A stretch of DNA of 64,000 nucleotides from Aquimarina sp. RZ0 (GTDB taxonomy: Bacteria; Bacteroidota; Bacteroidia; Flavobacteriales; Flavobacteriaceae): positions 28,271 through 92,270 of the forward strand of contig NZ_VTZU01000022.1 in assembly GCF_008370685.1 (NCBI RefSeq), in the 5' to 3' direction. Each line of letters opens with the position of its first letter. Within the stretch, counting starts at the first letter, position 1. The notes beneath the pieces are model-generated. The model made no database searches and was not told where the DNA came from. It saw nothing but the letters and a program-made list of their open reading frames with translations. The position numbers were made by a program, and so were the translations under genes. This document shows positions 27,520 through 37,842 of this stretch, piece by piece.

Positions 27520-29625
27520 GTGAAATATTTATTATTAATCATATTAGCATTATTATTTACGACCTGCACAAGTCAAAATAAAACACCTATGGAACAACAC
27601 CCATACACAAATGACCTTATTCAAGAAACAAGCCCTTATTTATTACAACACGCACACAATCCGGTGAATTGGAAACCCTGGGGAGAAGATGCGCTAGAAA
27701 AGGCTAAAGAAGAGAATAAATTGATTATTGTAAGTATTGGCTATGCCGCGTGCCACTGGTGTCATGTCATGGAACATGAAAGTTTTGAAGATCCCAAAGT
27801 CGCAGAACTCATGAATGCAAACTATGTGAATATAAAAGTTGACAGAGAAGAACGACCAGATGTTGATCAGGTATATATGAGTGCTGTACAACTGATGACA
27901 GGAAGTGGTGGCTGGCCCTTAAATATGATTACATTACCTGATGGAAGACCTGTCTGGGGAGGTACCTATTTCCCTAAAGGAAAATGGGTCGAGGCATTAA
28001 AACAAATTTCTGATCTGTACACTACCCAACCAGAAAAGCTTATAGAATATGCAGACAAACTGGAAGAAGGGATCAAATCTGTTGATATCATCGAAGTTAA
28101 TGAAGATGAGATCAGTTTTGACACTCAATTTATTGAAGCGTCAGTAACAGAATGGAGTTCTGTATTTGACCATCAAAAAGGAGGTACAAAACGAGTGCCT
28201 AAATTTATGATGCCCAATAATTATCATTTTCTGCTAAGATATGCGCATCAGACAAAAAATACTGAACTCAAGGATTTTGTAAACAATACGCTTACCAAGA
28301 TATCATATGGTGGCGTTTATGATCATGTAGGAGGAGGATTTTCCAGATATTCTACAGATGATAAATGGCATGTGCCACATTTTGAAAAAATGCTTTATGA
28401 TAATGCTCAGTTGGTAAGTTTATATTCTGATGCGTATCTGGCTAGTAAGAATTCATGGTACAAAGATGTCGTATATGAAACATTAGAATTTGTTTCTAGA
28501 GAGCTTACTACTAGCGAAGGAGCTTTTTACTCTTCACTCGATGCCGATAGTAACACCCCAGAGGGAGAATTAGAAGAAGGCGCATTTTATGTTTGGACAA
28601 AAGAAGAACTCACCTTACTATTAGGTGATGATTATACGCTCTTTTCTAACTATTACAATATCAATTCTTATGGATTATGGGAAAAAGGCAACTATGTTTT
28701 AATACGAAAAGATAGTAATGATGAATTTTCAAAAGAGAACAATATTGACCAAGAGCAGTTACACAATAAACTAATAACCTGGAAAAATATTTTGTTAACT
28801 GAGCGCGAAAAACGTTCCAGACCAAGATTGGATGACAAAACACTTACTTCATGGAATGCCCTAATGCTCAAAGGGTATCTGGATGCGTATAGGGTTTTTG
28901 GAGAACAGCGTTTTCTGGATGCAGCTTTACACAATGCTAATTTTATAAAAGACAAACAATTACAAGCTGACAATTCATTATTACATAGCTACAAAAAAGG
29001 AAAAAGTACAATTAATGGATACTTGGAAGATTATTCATCTGTAATTGACGCATTTATTACCTTATACCAAAACACTTTTGATCAGCAATGGCTGGAGATC
29101 TCAGAAAGACTTGCCGCCTATACGTATACTCATTTTTATGATCCAAAAAAGTCTTTATTTTACTTTACTTCTGATCTAGATCCTAAACTGATTACCCGTA
29201 CCACAGAATTCACAGACAATGTTATACCAGCCTCTAATTCTATTATGGCAAAAAATTTATTCTTATTATACCATTATACTGATAACAGGAAATACCTAGA
29301 GACCAGTAAACAAATGCTTCATAGTGTCAAACCACAAATACAAAGTTATGCTTCAGGATATTCTAATTGGCTAGATCTTATGCTAAATTATGCCGCAGAA
29401 TTCTATGAAGTAGTGACTGTCGGAGATGAACTATCATCAAAAATAAAAGAAATCAATAAAAACTATATTCCAAACAAACTCATGGCGGGGAGTTTCTCTG
29501 AATCTGAATCTCCTCTATTGAAGAATAGATTCGTAGAAAATAAAACATTAATCTACATATGTATCGATAACTCCTGTAAATACCCTGTAGAAGATGTTAA
29601 TCAAGCTTTTAGTTTTATAAAATGA
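27520..29625 (+). CDS. YyaL/DUF255-family thioredoxin-fold protein, lipoprotein form
   Basis: 701 residues starting with GTG at 27520. An N-terminal lipobox LLFTTC (Cys16) places it in the envelope. The first 170 mature residues form the thioredoxin-like DUF255 domain with motif [12 protein letters not shown] (Cys78, Cys81). The remainder is an (alpha/alpha) six-barrel glycosidase-like region ([33 protein letters not shown]). Homologues include Bacillus YyaL and mammalian SSP411; the activity is not established. The neighbours give no strong clue. Confidence 0.87.
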   Translation: MKYLLLIILALLFTTCTSQNKTPMEQHPYTNDLIQETSPYLLQHAHNPVNWKPWGEDALEKAKEENKLIIVSIGYAACHWCHVMEHESFEDPKVAELMNANYVNIKVDREERPDVDQVYMSAVQLMTGSGGWPLNMITLPDGRPVWGGTYFPKGKWVEALKQISDLYTTQPEKLIEYADKLEEGIKSVDIIEVNEDEISFDTQFIEASVTEWSSVFDHQKGGTKRVPKFMMPNNYHFLLRYAHQTKNTELKDFVNNTLTKISYGGVYDHVGGGFSRYSTDDKWHVPHFEKMLYDNAQLVSLYSDAYLASKNSWYKDVVYETLEFVSRELTTSEGAFYSSLDADSNTPEGELEEGAFYVWTKEELTLLLGDDYTLFSNYYNINSYGLWEKGNYVLIRKDSNDEFSKENNIDQEQLHNKLITWKNILLTEREKRSRPRLDDKTLTSWNALMLKGYLDAYRVFGEQRFLDAALHNANFIKDKQLQADNSLLHSYKKGKSTINGYLEDYSSVIDAFITLYQNTFDQQWLEISERLAAYTYTHFYDPKKSLFYFTSDLDPKLITRTTEFTDNVIPASNSIMAKNLFLLYHYTDNRKYLETSKQMLHSVKPQIQSYASGYSNWLDLMLNYAAEFYEVVTVGDELSSKIKEINKNYIPNKLMAGSFSESESPLLKNRFVENKTLIYICIDNSCKYPVEDVNQAFSFIK

Positions 29626-29842
29626 TGTTTTTTCCTACAAATTATATCGTTTTCGCTCAAGAAAATACTGTTTTACCGTAAAATTCCTATGTGATATATT
29701 TAAAAAAACCTTTTGTTTTAACAAAAAAAATAATCAAAAAAGAAGAAGTATTGACATATTCGCAAAAATGCTACTTAAAAACCGTTTTTTTCGTGTTTAA
29801 TCTCCATAATTTCTTATATTTATTGAACTAAATCTATACACC

Positions 29843-30550
29843 GTGAGAAAAATACTACATATTTTATTTTTGATAATTTCGCCTGCTCTGTTTGCGCAAC
29901 TTCCGCAATCTTTATTAAAGCCGGCAAAAAGAGTTGCAATGTTTGATGATTATGAAGGTTCAATCTTTTCGTCTCTTCGCTACAAAGAAGCAAGTGTCAT
30001 CGATGAAAAGTCAGGAACCTTTGATGCTAAACTCAGATATAATATATTTTCTGATGCTTTAGAGTTTAAGAAAGCAAATAATGAACTCTTTAAAATAGTG
30101 AAAAGCCCTACTACACATGCTAGAATTGATGGTGATTACTATTACTATTGTGAATTTAAAACACAAAGAGGATCAGCAAGATCTGGTTATTATGTACTTG
30201 TAGAACTAAATGAGAGGTATCGAATTTATAAAAGATACACCTTAGATGTGATTGAACCAGACAAGAAAGGTTCTGTTAGTGGAACATCAGCTCCAGGAAG
30301 GGTTAAAACCATTACTACTTATTATATAGAAGAAAGAGGTCTTATTATGGAGTTACCGATGAACAGGAAGTCGCTATTAGCTTCTTTTAGTGATAAGGAA
30401 ACTGAATTGAAAGCCTACATAAAGAAAGAAAAGATAAAAGTTAGAAAAGAAGAAGACCTTATTAGGCTTGTATCCAGATATAATGCACTTAAAAGTAGTG
30501 ACTCTAGCCCGTCACGAAGTCTTTTAAGTAATAGGGATCGAAGAAACTAA
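29843..30550 (+). CDS. Secreted protein of unknown function
   Basis: The product is 235 residues, starting with GTG at 29843. The signal peptide is MRKILHILFLIISPALFAQ. The mature part is basic, with a YYYYCEFKTQRG segment and a Ser/Arg-rich end (SSDSSPSRSLLSNRDRRN). I do not recognise the family. Its 3' end overlaps the convergent tsaB gene by 47 bp. The gap upstream (29626-29842) shows nothing identifiable. Confidence 0.7.
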   Translation: MRKILHILFLIISPALFAQLPQSLLKPAKRVAMFDDYEGSIFSSLRYKEASVIDEKSGTFDAKLRYNIFSDALEFKKANNELFKIVKSPTTHARIDGDYYYYCEFKTQRGSARSGYYVLVELNERYRIYKRYTLDVIEPDKKGSVSGTSAPGRVKTITTYYIEERGLIMELPMNRKSLLASFSDKETELKAYIKKEKIKVRKEEDLIRLVSRYNALKSSDSSPSRSLLSNRDRRN

Positions 30551-31163
30551 CATCTTCGAATTCTTTTCTCAAAAATTTCGAATAACTTAATGTTGCCATC
30601 TCATTAGCAGATGGCAATTTTTTTTTGATAAATTCTGCATTAGTATCCAGACAAATTTCAGAAAACTTAGTAACACCATTACCTATGAAATACACTTTAT
30701 TTTTTACTAAATATTCGCTAAAAGAAGCCTCTGATAGGATTTCAGCTTCAGTTGATCTTATTTGCTTATGATTATTAGAAAATACAGCCGAATACACCTC
30801 CATTCTACGAGCATCTAGCATTGGGATAATATACCCTTCTTTGTTCTGTACTTGTAAAGCTAATGAATGCAAGGTAGGTATCGAAATTAAAGGAATATCT
30901 AATGCATAGCATAATCCTTTTGCCGCAGAAACTCCAATTCTTAGTCCTGTGTATGAACCGGGACCTTTACTCACTGCAATAGCTTCTACATCTCTCAAAA
31001 CTATCCCAGATTTCTTAACAACAATGTCTATGAAATTATGTAAGCGTTCTGCATGAGAATATTTAGTATCATAATCTTCTTTTAACTCAATCAATTTTCC
31101 GTTTTTTGCCAGCGCAACAGAACAATTGGTGGTCGAAGTTTCTATACAAAGTATATAAGCCAT
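30504..31163 (-). CDS. tsaB: tRNA threonylcarbamoyladenosine modification protein TsaB
   Basis: 219 residues from the ATG at 31163 (an adjacent upstream TTG is not needed). The ASKHA-type N-terminus MAYILCIETSTTNCSVAL, then AIAVSKGPGSYTGLRIGVSA and the C-terminal YLKDFV motif are diagnostic. TsaB works with TsaD and TsaE to make t6A at position 37 of ANN-reading tRNAs. The last 47 bp overlap the convergent secreted-protein gene. It is 40 bp downstream of the efflux operon and may be read from it. Confidence 0.93.
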   Translation of the reverse strand: MAYILCIETSTTNCSVALAKNGKLIELKEDYDTKYSHAERLHNFIDIVVKKSGIVLRDVEAIAVSKGPGSYTGLRIGVSAAKGLCYALDIPLISIPTLHSLALQVQNKEGYIIPMLDARRMEVYSAVFSNNHKQIRSTEAEILSEASFSEYLVKNKVYFIGNGVTKFSEICLDTNAEFIKKKLPSANEMATLSYSKFLRKEFEDVSFFDPYYLKDFVTG

Positions 31164-31203
31164 CAATAAAAATTTAAGCCAAAGATAGCCAATTATGCTG
31201 AAT

Positions 31204-32478
31204 TTATTTACCCTTATCCTCTACTTTAGGCGTTACCTTATCACCTGTTTTTAGTATTTTGGTAACTACATTATATGGGCCAGTAATCACTTCTTCTCCT
31301 CCCAGTAAACCTTTTGTAATTTCTATATTACTATCATCCTGAATACCGGTTTCAATAACGCGAAGTTTTGCTGTTCCTCCTTCTTTAATAAATACGCATT
31401 CAAATTTTTGATCAGATTCCTTAAGTTTTTCTTTTGTATATGATCTTTTTGCAGCACTTGATGTATCACTTTTGATCACTATTGCACTAATCGGTACTCC
31501 TATAACATTTTCTTTCTTATTTGTAATAACATCTACTGTAGCCGTCATTCCTGGTCTAAAAGGTGAATAATTTTCTGGTTTATCCTTTAATAAATCCAGA
31601 TAAGATTTTTCTACTATACGAACTTTTACTTTAAAATTTGTTACCTGATCAGCACTCAGCGTGCTTTCTGCAGAATTCGCTATTTCTGTAACCAATCCTT
31701 TAAACTTCTTCTTTAAATAAGCATCTACTTCGACAATGGTAGAATCTCCAACCTCTATTTTTACAATATCATTTTCATTAACATCTACCTCTACCTCCAT
31801 ATTACTGAGGTTTGCCACCCTCATAATTTCTGTCCCTGCCATCTGCTGAGTCCCCACTACACGTTCTCCCAGTTCTACAGATAGCTTAGAAATAGTTCCG
31901 CTCATCGGTGCATAAATAGTAGTTCTATTCAGATTGTCTTTTGCTTCGTTTACTGTTGCCTGGGCACTACGAACACTAAAATACGCAGACTTTTTGGCAG
32001 CTTCAGCTACTTCATATGCTGATACAGACCGATCCCACTCTGCTTTAGAAATTACACCTTTATCAAATAACTCTTTATTGCGCTCATAATTTAATTTTGC
32101 TTCTTTAAGACTTGCCTGGGACTGCTGCAATCCCGCTCTTACATTTTCTAATGCTGCCTGAGATCTATTCAATCCGGATTGTATAATATCTGGATTAATA
32201 CGTACCAAAAGATCTCCTTTTTTTACCTGTTGCCCTTCTTTGACTGGCAATTCTATAATTTCTCCAGAGACTTCAGAAGATAACTTGACTTCTACTTCTG
32301 GTTGAATTTTTCCTGTTGCTGCAACGGTTTCAATAATATTTATTTTTTCGATCTTAGCTATCTCGACAGCTTTGCTATTTCCATCTTTACCAAACCATCC
32401 TGCTTTTTTACCCAGGACAAGTCCAATAATTACAATGACAACAATGCTTAGAATGATTAGTAAAGTTTTTCTATTCAT
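31204..32478 (-). CDS. HlyD/RND-type periplasmic adaptor, second copy in the operon
   Basis: It encodes 424 residues. A single N-terminal transmembrane helix (LLIILSIVVIVIIGLVLG) is followed by a split lipoyl domain (VKLSSEVSGEIIELPVKEGQ and YAPMSGTISKLSVELGERV), a central coiled-coil hairpin, and beta-barrel and membrane-proximal domains. Such adaptors link an inner-membrane pump to a TolC channel. It is the last gene of a six-gene operon that also contains another adaptor, two FtsX-like permeases, an ATPase and TolC. Confidence 0.88.
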   Translation of the reverse strand: MNRKTLLIILSIVVIVIIGLVLGKKAGWFGKDGNSKAVEIAKIEKINIIETVAATGKIQPEVEVKLSSEVSGEIIELPVKEGQQVKKGDLLVRINPDIIQSGLNRSQAALENVRAGLQQSQASLKEAKLNYERNKELFDKGVISKAEWDRSVSAYEVAEAAKKSAYFSVRSAQATVNEAKDNLNRTTIYAPMSGTISKLSVELGERVVGTQQMAGTEIMRVANLSNMEVEVDVNENDIVKIEVGDSTIVEVDAYLKKKFKGLVTEIANSAESTLSADQVTNFKVKVRIVEKSYLDLLKDKPENYSPFRPGMTATVDVITNKKENVIGVPISAIVIKSDTSSAAKRSYTKEKLKESDQKFECVFIKEGGTAKLRVIETGIQDDSNIEITKGLLGGEEVITGPYNVVTKILKTGDKVTPKVEDKGK

Positions 32479-32554
32479 GACTTGCTTTAAAAATTAATTT
32501 TGCTCTATGAAAGTACAATCTTTGTGGTTGCAGCCCAAATAGAAAGCTGCTTAT

Positions 32555-34006
32555 TTATAGTTTTATATCTGCTAATTTAATTCCAAAAAAAAGTTCTAAT
32601 ACTTTTATTTTAAAAATATAATCGAACTTTGCCTGTACGGCATTACTTTGTGCATTCTCTAATCTAAATTTAGATTGGCTAAAATCAAACGCATTCGTTA
32701 AGCCTACATCATAACGATCCTTCGCATATTCGTACGCTCTTTCTTGTGCTTTTACTGCTACTTGCGAAGCTTCATATGCTTCTGCAGAACCCTTGGCATC
32801 AACAAACGCCTGATATATATTACTATCCAAATCCAATGCTGCCTGTTCTAACTGAAAATCAGCACGTTTTACATTTATCATACTGCGCTTTACATTATTT
32901 TTTGAAGCAAAGCCATTAAAAATTGGAACATTTAAGGATACTCCATATGAAATACCATCATTAAGATATAATTGCTTAATAAATGATTGAGGACCAATTT
33001 CATTTATCAAAAGATTAGGTTGTCTATTTATGACTACATCACCTGTAGTTTGAACAAAGCCAATTTCAGTATCTGTAAAGGGATTATCAGGATCTATACC
33101 TCCTGGTACAAATCTATTACTCCCAAGTTCTCTTGTGCCATAACTAAATGATCCATTAAGTGTAGGGTAATACGCTCCTTTGGCTATTTGTAAATCCTTT
33201 TCAGCTATTAATCTATTTTGTTCTGCGATTTGCACTTCATATCTGGATTCTCTTGCTGTAGATCTTATTTCTTCGACCGATTTATCTAATATATTTGCAT
33301 TCGGTACCAAATATTCTTGTTCTGCAATATCAAAACCTTTATAATCTTTAATTAATAGTGTCTGTGCAAGACTAACGCGAGCTATTAATACAGCATTTTC
33401 TGCTTGCACAATTCTAGTTAGTTCATCTGCAGAAGTTGCTTCTATTTCCAGGAGATCTCCTTGAGGCAACACACCTGCATCCACTAGATCCTTGGTTCGC
33501 TTTAGTTGTTCTAAAGTAATCTCATGTTGTTTCTCTATTACTTTTAGAGATTCTTTATTTAGTAATACCTGCAAATAACTATTTGCCACAAATAGCGCTA
33601 TATCATCCTTAGATTTCCCAAGGTTATACTGATTTAATAATCTATTTATTTTTGCCCTTTGCAGACGTCTTACATTTCTCAATCCATCAAACAAGGTAAT
33701 TCCAACCCCAACACCATAACTAGAGTTTCGGAACGTTGCAGTTCTGTTGGTACCCGTAATTGGATCTGGACTCAATCCAGAACTCCAAGTATTACCAGCA
33801 TTTGCATTAAGACTAGGTAAAAGCGCACCAATAGCATCACTTTTATCAATCTCAGAAGCCTCTAAATTCAGAACTGATTGTTTAATCGTTATATTATTTT
33901 CTAAAGCATATTCTACACACTCTCGCAATGTCCACTTCTTTTCTTGTGCCTGAGTAGCAAAAATCCCAAAGAGGGCGCAGCATATAATTGAAATTTTAAT
34001 TTTCAT
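32555..34006 (-). CDS. TolC-family outer membrane efflux protein
   Basis: The protein has 483 residues and a signal peptide (cut near IFATQA). The start KWTLRECVEYALENNITIKQ is the classic TolC-family opening. Two homologous halves follow, each with a coiled-coil helical pair and beta strands; SYGVGVGITLFDG and ISYGVSLNVPIFNGFASKN are the paired strand motifs. It forms the exit duct for the tripartite exporter encoded beside it. Confidence 0.92.
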   Translation of the reverse strand: MKIKISIICCALFGIFATQAQEKKWTLRECVEYALENNITIKQSVLNLEASEIDKSDAIGALLPSLNANAGNTWSSGLSPDPITGTNRTATFRNSSYGVGVGITLFDGLRNVRRLQRAKINRLLNQYNLGKSKDDIALFVANSYLQVLLNKESLKVIEKQHEITLEQLKRTKDLVDAGVLPQGDLLEIEATSADELTRIVQAENAVLIARVSLAQTLLIKDYKGFDIAEQEYLVPNANILDKSVEEIRSTARESRYEVQIAEQNRLIAEKDLQIAKGAYYPTLNGSFSYGTRELGSNRFVPGGIDPDNPFTDTEIGFVQTTGDVVINRQPNLLINEIGPQSFIKQLYLNDGISYGVSLNVPIFNGFASKNNVKRSMINVKRADFQLEQAALDLDSNIYQAFVDAKGSAEAYEASQVAVKAQERAYEYAKDRYDVGLTNAFDFSQSKFRLENAQSNAVQAKFDYIFKIKVLELFFGIKLADIKL

Positions 34007-34154
34007 CTGTTTTTCTTTAATTTTTTCAAAGGTCAGATGGAATTCCCCAATAGATTATTAAATTATCAAATAACAAAATTACCATTTGGTTCATCTCATA
34101 ATACCTTATAAGTATATAATTGATCGATGTTGTTACAGTTAATATTAAAAAAAA

Positions 34155-35267
34155 TTAATTTGTAAATTCTGGCTTCTTTATTTGATTCCAAACTTTTACC
34201 TTATCCTCTTTAGCGATCCCACTTTTGATCTCTACATTTATCCCATCGCTAATTCCTAATTCTATATCTCTGTTTTCAAATTTTTGCTCTCCAACAGCAA
34301 CTTCTACAAAAGGTTTCTGTGTTTTAGGATCATACTGAATTAAAGCTTCTTTTAATGCCATAACACTATCTACTTTTGCCAAAATAATAGAAGCATTGGC
34401 ACTTAATCCAGCACGTATAAAAGTGGTATCTTTTTTATCCAAAGTACCTTTAATTTCAAATTGAATAGCTCCATTTTCTTCTTTTCCTTTTGGAGCAATA
34501 TAATCTAGAACTGCATTGAATTTCTTATTTTCTATGGCTCCGACGGTTATTTCTAAAGGTAAATTTTCTTTAATTTTCCCTACTTCACTTTCATCTACTT
34601 TCCCTTCAAAAATCATTTTACCGACATCAGCGATGGCGGCAATCGTAGTTCCGTCATTAAAATTATTAGATTCTATCACCTGATTTCCTTCTTTAACAGG
34701 GATTTCTAAAACCATTCCTGTTACTGTAGATCGTATTAAGGTATTAGCAGCACTCCCCAGACCTTTGGCTGTACCTGTTTTTACAATCTGATAATTCTGC
34801 TGCGCTGCCTCATAACTTTGTTTTGCCTGTTTATATGACACATCTACTCCATCAAATTCATTTGCAGAAATTACCCCTTTATCAAAAAGTTCTTTCTGTC
34901 GGCGATATATTTTCTCTTGATTATCCAGAGCTATTTTTGCCGTTTGCACCGCATTTTTACCACTTTGTAACGAAGAAACATTGGGGATCACTCTAATTTT
35001 AGCAATTAAATCGCCTGATTTTATCTGATCTCCAGCTTCGATATAAATTTCTTCAATAATACCAGAGATATTCGGTTTTATCAACACTTCTTCTTTTGGC
35101 ACAATACTGCCTGTTGCTACTGTTTTCTTTATAATAGTTTCTGTTGTGCTTTGCTCCGTTTTATAGGTAACTGGATCTTCCTGATTCTTTTGGTATAAAT
35201 AATACAAAGCTCCTCCGAATACAACAACAATTAGAAGTAAGATAATAATAGTTACAGTTTTTTTCAT
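34155..35267 (-). CDS. MacA-like periplasmic adaptor
   Basis: 370 residues with an N-terminal transmembrane anchor (TIIILLLIVVVFGGALYYLY), a lipoyl-type domain (EVLIKPNISGIIEEIYIEAG), a coiled-coil hairpin and a beta-barrel domain. The ATPase and two permeases upstream make this the MacA-type partner of a MacB-like ABC exporter. It lies between the second permease gene (61-bp gap) and tolC. Confidence 0.88.
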   Translation of the reverse strand: MKKTVTIIILLLIVVVFGGALYYLYQKNQEDPVTYKTEQSTTETIIKKTVATGSIVPKEEVLIKPNISGIIEEIYIEAGDQIKSGDLIAKIRVIPNVSSLQSGKNAVQTAKIALDNQEKIYRRQKELFDKGVISANEFDGVDVSYKQAKQSYEAAQQNYQIVKTGTAKGLGSAANTLIRSTVTGMVLEIPVKEGNQVIESNNFNDGTTIAAIADVGKMIFEGKVDESEVGKIKENLPLEITVGAIENKKFNAVLDYIAPKGKEENGAIQFEIKGTLDKKDTTFIRAGLSANASIILAKVDSVMALKEALIQYDPKTQKPFVEVAVGEQKFENRDIELGISDGINVEIKSGIAKEDKVKVWNQIKKPEFTN

Positions 35268-35327
35268 TTTGGCATATATTGATTTTATTACTGTTTCAAG
35301 AACAGTAAAATTTGATTGATTTTTTAA

Positions 35328-36593
35328 TTATTCTGCTCGTAGAGCATCTATAGGCTTTGTTTTTATTGCTACCTGAGCAGGTATTAATCCTGCTAAAAGT
35401 CCGCTTGATATTAAAATTAATAATGCTACAAAAACTACTGTAAGGTTTACACTAGGATTAGCAAACATAGTTTCTTCACTTGCTGGAACTCCTTCTAAAA
35501 TTTTATTCACTAAAAAAATCACTCCAGTAGAAACTGCAATACCAGTCATCCCAGAAACAATTGTCAGAAAAATAGATTCTAGCAGAATCTGTCCACGAAC
35601 AGACCAGGGAGAAGCCCCCAAGGCTCTTCGTATACCAATTTCTTTGGTTCTTTCTTTTACTACAATAAGCATGATATTACTAATACCAATAATACCTGAC
35701 AACAGTACTAAAATACCAACAAAATAAGCAACTCCTTTTAGGGCAACAAAAAGACCATTTATCTTACTAAACTCTTCATACAAGTCAAAATTACCAACGG
35801 CACGGTTATCTTCTGGGTGTATCGTATGATTTGTCTTGACAACGTCTATAATATCTTTCTTAAGGTTTGTAATAGAATTATTATCTTCTGCAGTGATTGC
35901 CATCCATCCTACATTATCTGCGCGATTAAAGGCTTGAGAAAATGAAGTAAATGGCACATAAATCTCTTTTTGACCTTGTTCCCGATCCCCATTATTAGAT
36001 TTTTTTAAGTAAGTTCCTATAACCATAAAACTCACTCCTTGTATTTTAATATATTCCCCTATAGGTTCTTCGCCAAATTTAAATAATTCCTTTTTTACTC
36101 CTTCTCCAATTACAGCCACTTTTCTATTATTATCAATATCTCCATAATTGACAAATCTTCCAGAAGTAATCGTTATAGGGTCTTGTTTAATAATTTCAGG
36201 ATAATCTCCATACACATTGAAGGCTCCTGTATTTAGTCCTCTTACCACATTATTGGTCCCCCCAAAACCTCCTAACTGATTTCTCGGAGAGATATAAAGT
36301 AATCCAGGGACTTGTTCTCTTATAGACGCAACATCTCCTATCTTAAAGTTATACCGTCTCCCTTTGGGTAATCCCTTATAAGGCTTAGAAGCTACTTGAG
36401 TCCACATAAACATCGTATTGGTTGCAATATCCCCAAAACCTTGTTTCACTCCATTCTCTAACCCTTTACCTGCCGCTAATAGAATTACAAGGATAAAAAT
36501 ACCCCAAAATACCCCAAAAGCAGTAAGTATGGTTCTAAACCAATTGGCGGTAAGCGCTTCTAAAATTTCATTCCATCTATCTCTACTAAACAT
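35328..36593 (-). CDS. MacB-like ABC transporter permease, second of two
   Basis: 421 residues. An N-terminal transmembrane helix (FRTILTAFGVFWGIFILVIL) precedes a periplasmic MacB core domain (about 45-240), and three C-terminal helices form the FtsX domain, including NIMLIVVKERTKEIGIRRAL. There is no ATPase domain. It starts 1 bp after the first permease gene, so the two likely form a heterodimer with the ATPase encoded upstream. Confidence 0.92.
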   Translation of the reverse strand: MFSRDRWNEILEALTANWFRTILTAFGVFWGIFILVILLAAGKGLENGVKQGFGDIATNTMFMWTQVASKPYKGLPKGRRYNFKIGDVASIREQVPGLLYISPRNQLGGFGGTNNVVRGLNTGAFNVYGDYPEIIKQDPITITSGRFVNYGDIDNNRKVAVIGEGVKKELFKFGEEPIGEYIKIQGVSFMVIGTYLKKSNNGDREQGQKEIYVPFTSFSQAFNRADNVGWMAITAEDNNSITNLKKDIIDVVKTNHTIHPEDNRAVGNFDLYEEFSKINGLFVALKGVAYFVGILVLLSGIIGISNIMLIVVKERTKEIGIRRALGASPWSVRGQILLESIFLTIVSGMTGIAVSTGVIFLVNKILEGVPASEETMFANPSVNLTVVFVALLILISSGLLAGLIPAQVAIKTKPIDALRAE

Positions 36594-36594
36594 A

Positions 36595-37842
36595 TTATTC
36601 GTCTCTAAGTGCTACAATAGGTTTAATTCTGGCGGCTCTCCAGGCTGGAAAAAAGCCCGCTACGGCACCTGCAAAAATTAATATAAAAACAGTTGTCAAT
36701 GCTACATTAAAATTTACTGATGGATTTGATATAAAATCTGTTTCTATCATAGGCCCCAACATTTCTAATAAAAGTAATCCAAAAATCAATCCTGTACATC
36801 CTGCAATCGCAGTCACAAAAATTGCTTCGTGCAAGATCATACCTATTATTGAAACGGGTAACGCACCTAATGCTTTACGAATTCCTATTTCTTTTGTTCT
36901 TTCTTTAACGATGATCAGCATAATATTACTGACCCCTACAACTCCAGCAATTATAGTACAAACCCCTACCCACCAGAAAAATGCCTTTATCATAAACATG
37001 AGATCATAAAAACGTTTTGCCTGTTCTAAAGAATTATTAACTCCTATTGCTCTTTCATCTGATGGTGCTATAATATGTTTTGTTTTTAGGTAAGATGTCA
37101 TAGAGGCTACAAATTCTTCAGATTTTGCCACTGCCGTTTGAAAGTCCTTTTCCGGTTTTAGGGTATAAGAAAGATTGTTGATATTTTGGCCTCTATTAAA
37201 TACTTGTTGTGCTGCAGTAGATGGCACAAAAATCCTTTCCTCTTCTCTCTCTCCTCCTTTGTCACTATATACACCAACTACTTTGAAGGTAATATCATTT
37301 AATCTAATGTATTTTCCTATAGGATCAATATCTTTTTTGAATAAATCATTTTTAATCTTATTCCCTATTATTGCTATTTTACCCTTTTCTATTACATCCT
37401 GCTGATTAATGAACCTTCCAGCGACCATAGTTTCATTTTCTATAAATTGAAAATCCGGAAAAACCCCTTCTATTCTATAATTACCTGATTCTTTTTCAAA
37501 GGAAGCTATAGCATTCCAGATTCGTACTCTTGATGATTGATATTCTATAAATTCTTCATTTTTTTTATAAATAAAGCCATAATCTTCATTGGTCATGTTA
37601 AAAAATCTCCCGGGATTCAGTCCCTTATACTCTACAGAAGTAGGTCGTGTCCATACCCAAATACTATTAGAGGCGTCATCTTCAAACTCTTGAGAAATTC
37701 CATTTTGCATTCCCTGACCAACTCCTAATAAGATAACCAGAATAAAGATCCCCGAAGCTACAGAAAGCCCTGTGAGAAAGGTTCGTAATTTATTTTTACG
37801 AATGGTATCAAATATTTCCTGCCAACGCTCTATATCAAACAT
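36595..37842 (-). CDS. MacB-like ABC transporter permease, first of two
   Basis: It specifies 415 residues with the same plan as its neighbour: an N-terminal helix (LRTFLTGLSVASGIFILVIL), a periplasmic core domain, and a C-terminal FtsX domain with NIMLIIVKERTKEIGIRKAL. Its first codons overlap the ATPase gene by 8 bp, a sign of translational coupling. The export substrate cannot be told from sequence; MacB-type systems move peptides, macrolides or lipids. Confidence 0.92.
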   Translation of the reverse strand: MFDIERWQEIFDTIRKNKLRTFLTGLSVASGIFILVILLGVGQGMQNGISQEFEDDASNSIWVWTRPTSVEYKGLNPGRFFNMTNEDYGFIYKKNEEFIEYQSSRVRIWNAIASFEKESGNYRIEGVFPDFQFIENETMVAGRFINQQDVIEKGKIAIIGNKIKNDLFKKDIDPIGKYIRLNDITFKVVGVYSDKGGEREEERIFVPSTAAQQVFNRGQNINNLSYTLKPEKDFQTAVAKSEEFVASMTSYLKTKHIIAPSDERAIGVNNSLEQAKRFYDLMFMIKAFFWWVGVCTIIAGVVGVSNIMLIIVKERTKEIGIRKALGALPVSIIGMILHEAIFVTAIAGCTGLIFGLLLLEMLGPMIETDFISNPSVNFNVALTTVFILIFAGAVAGFFPAWRAARIKPIVALRDE

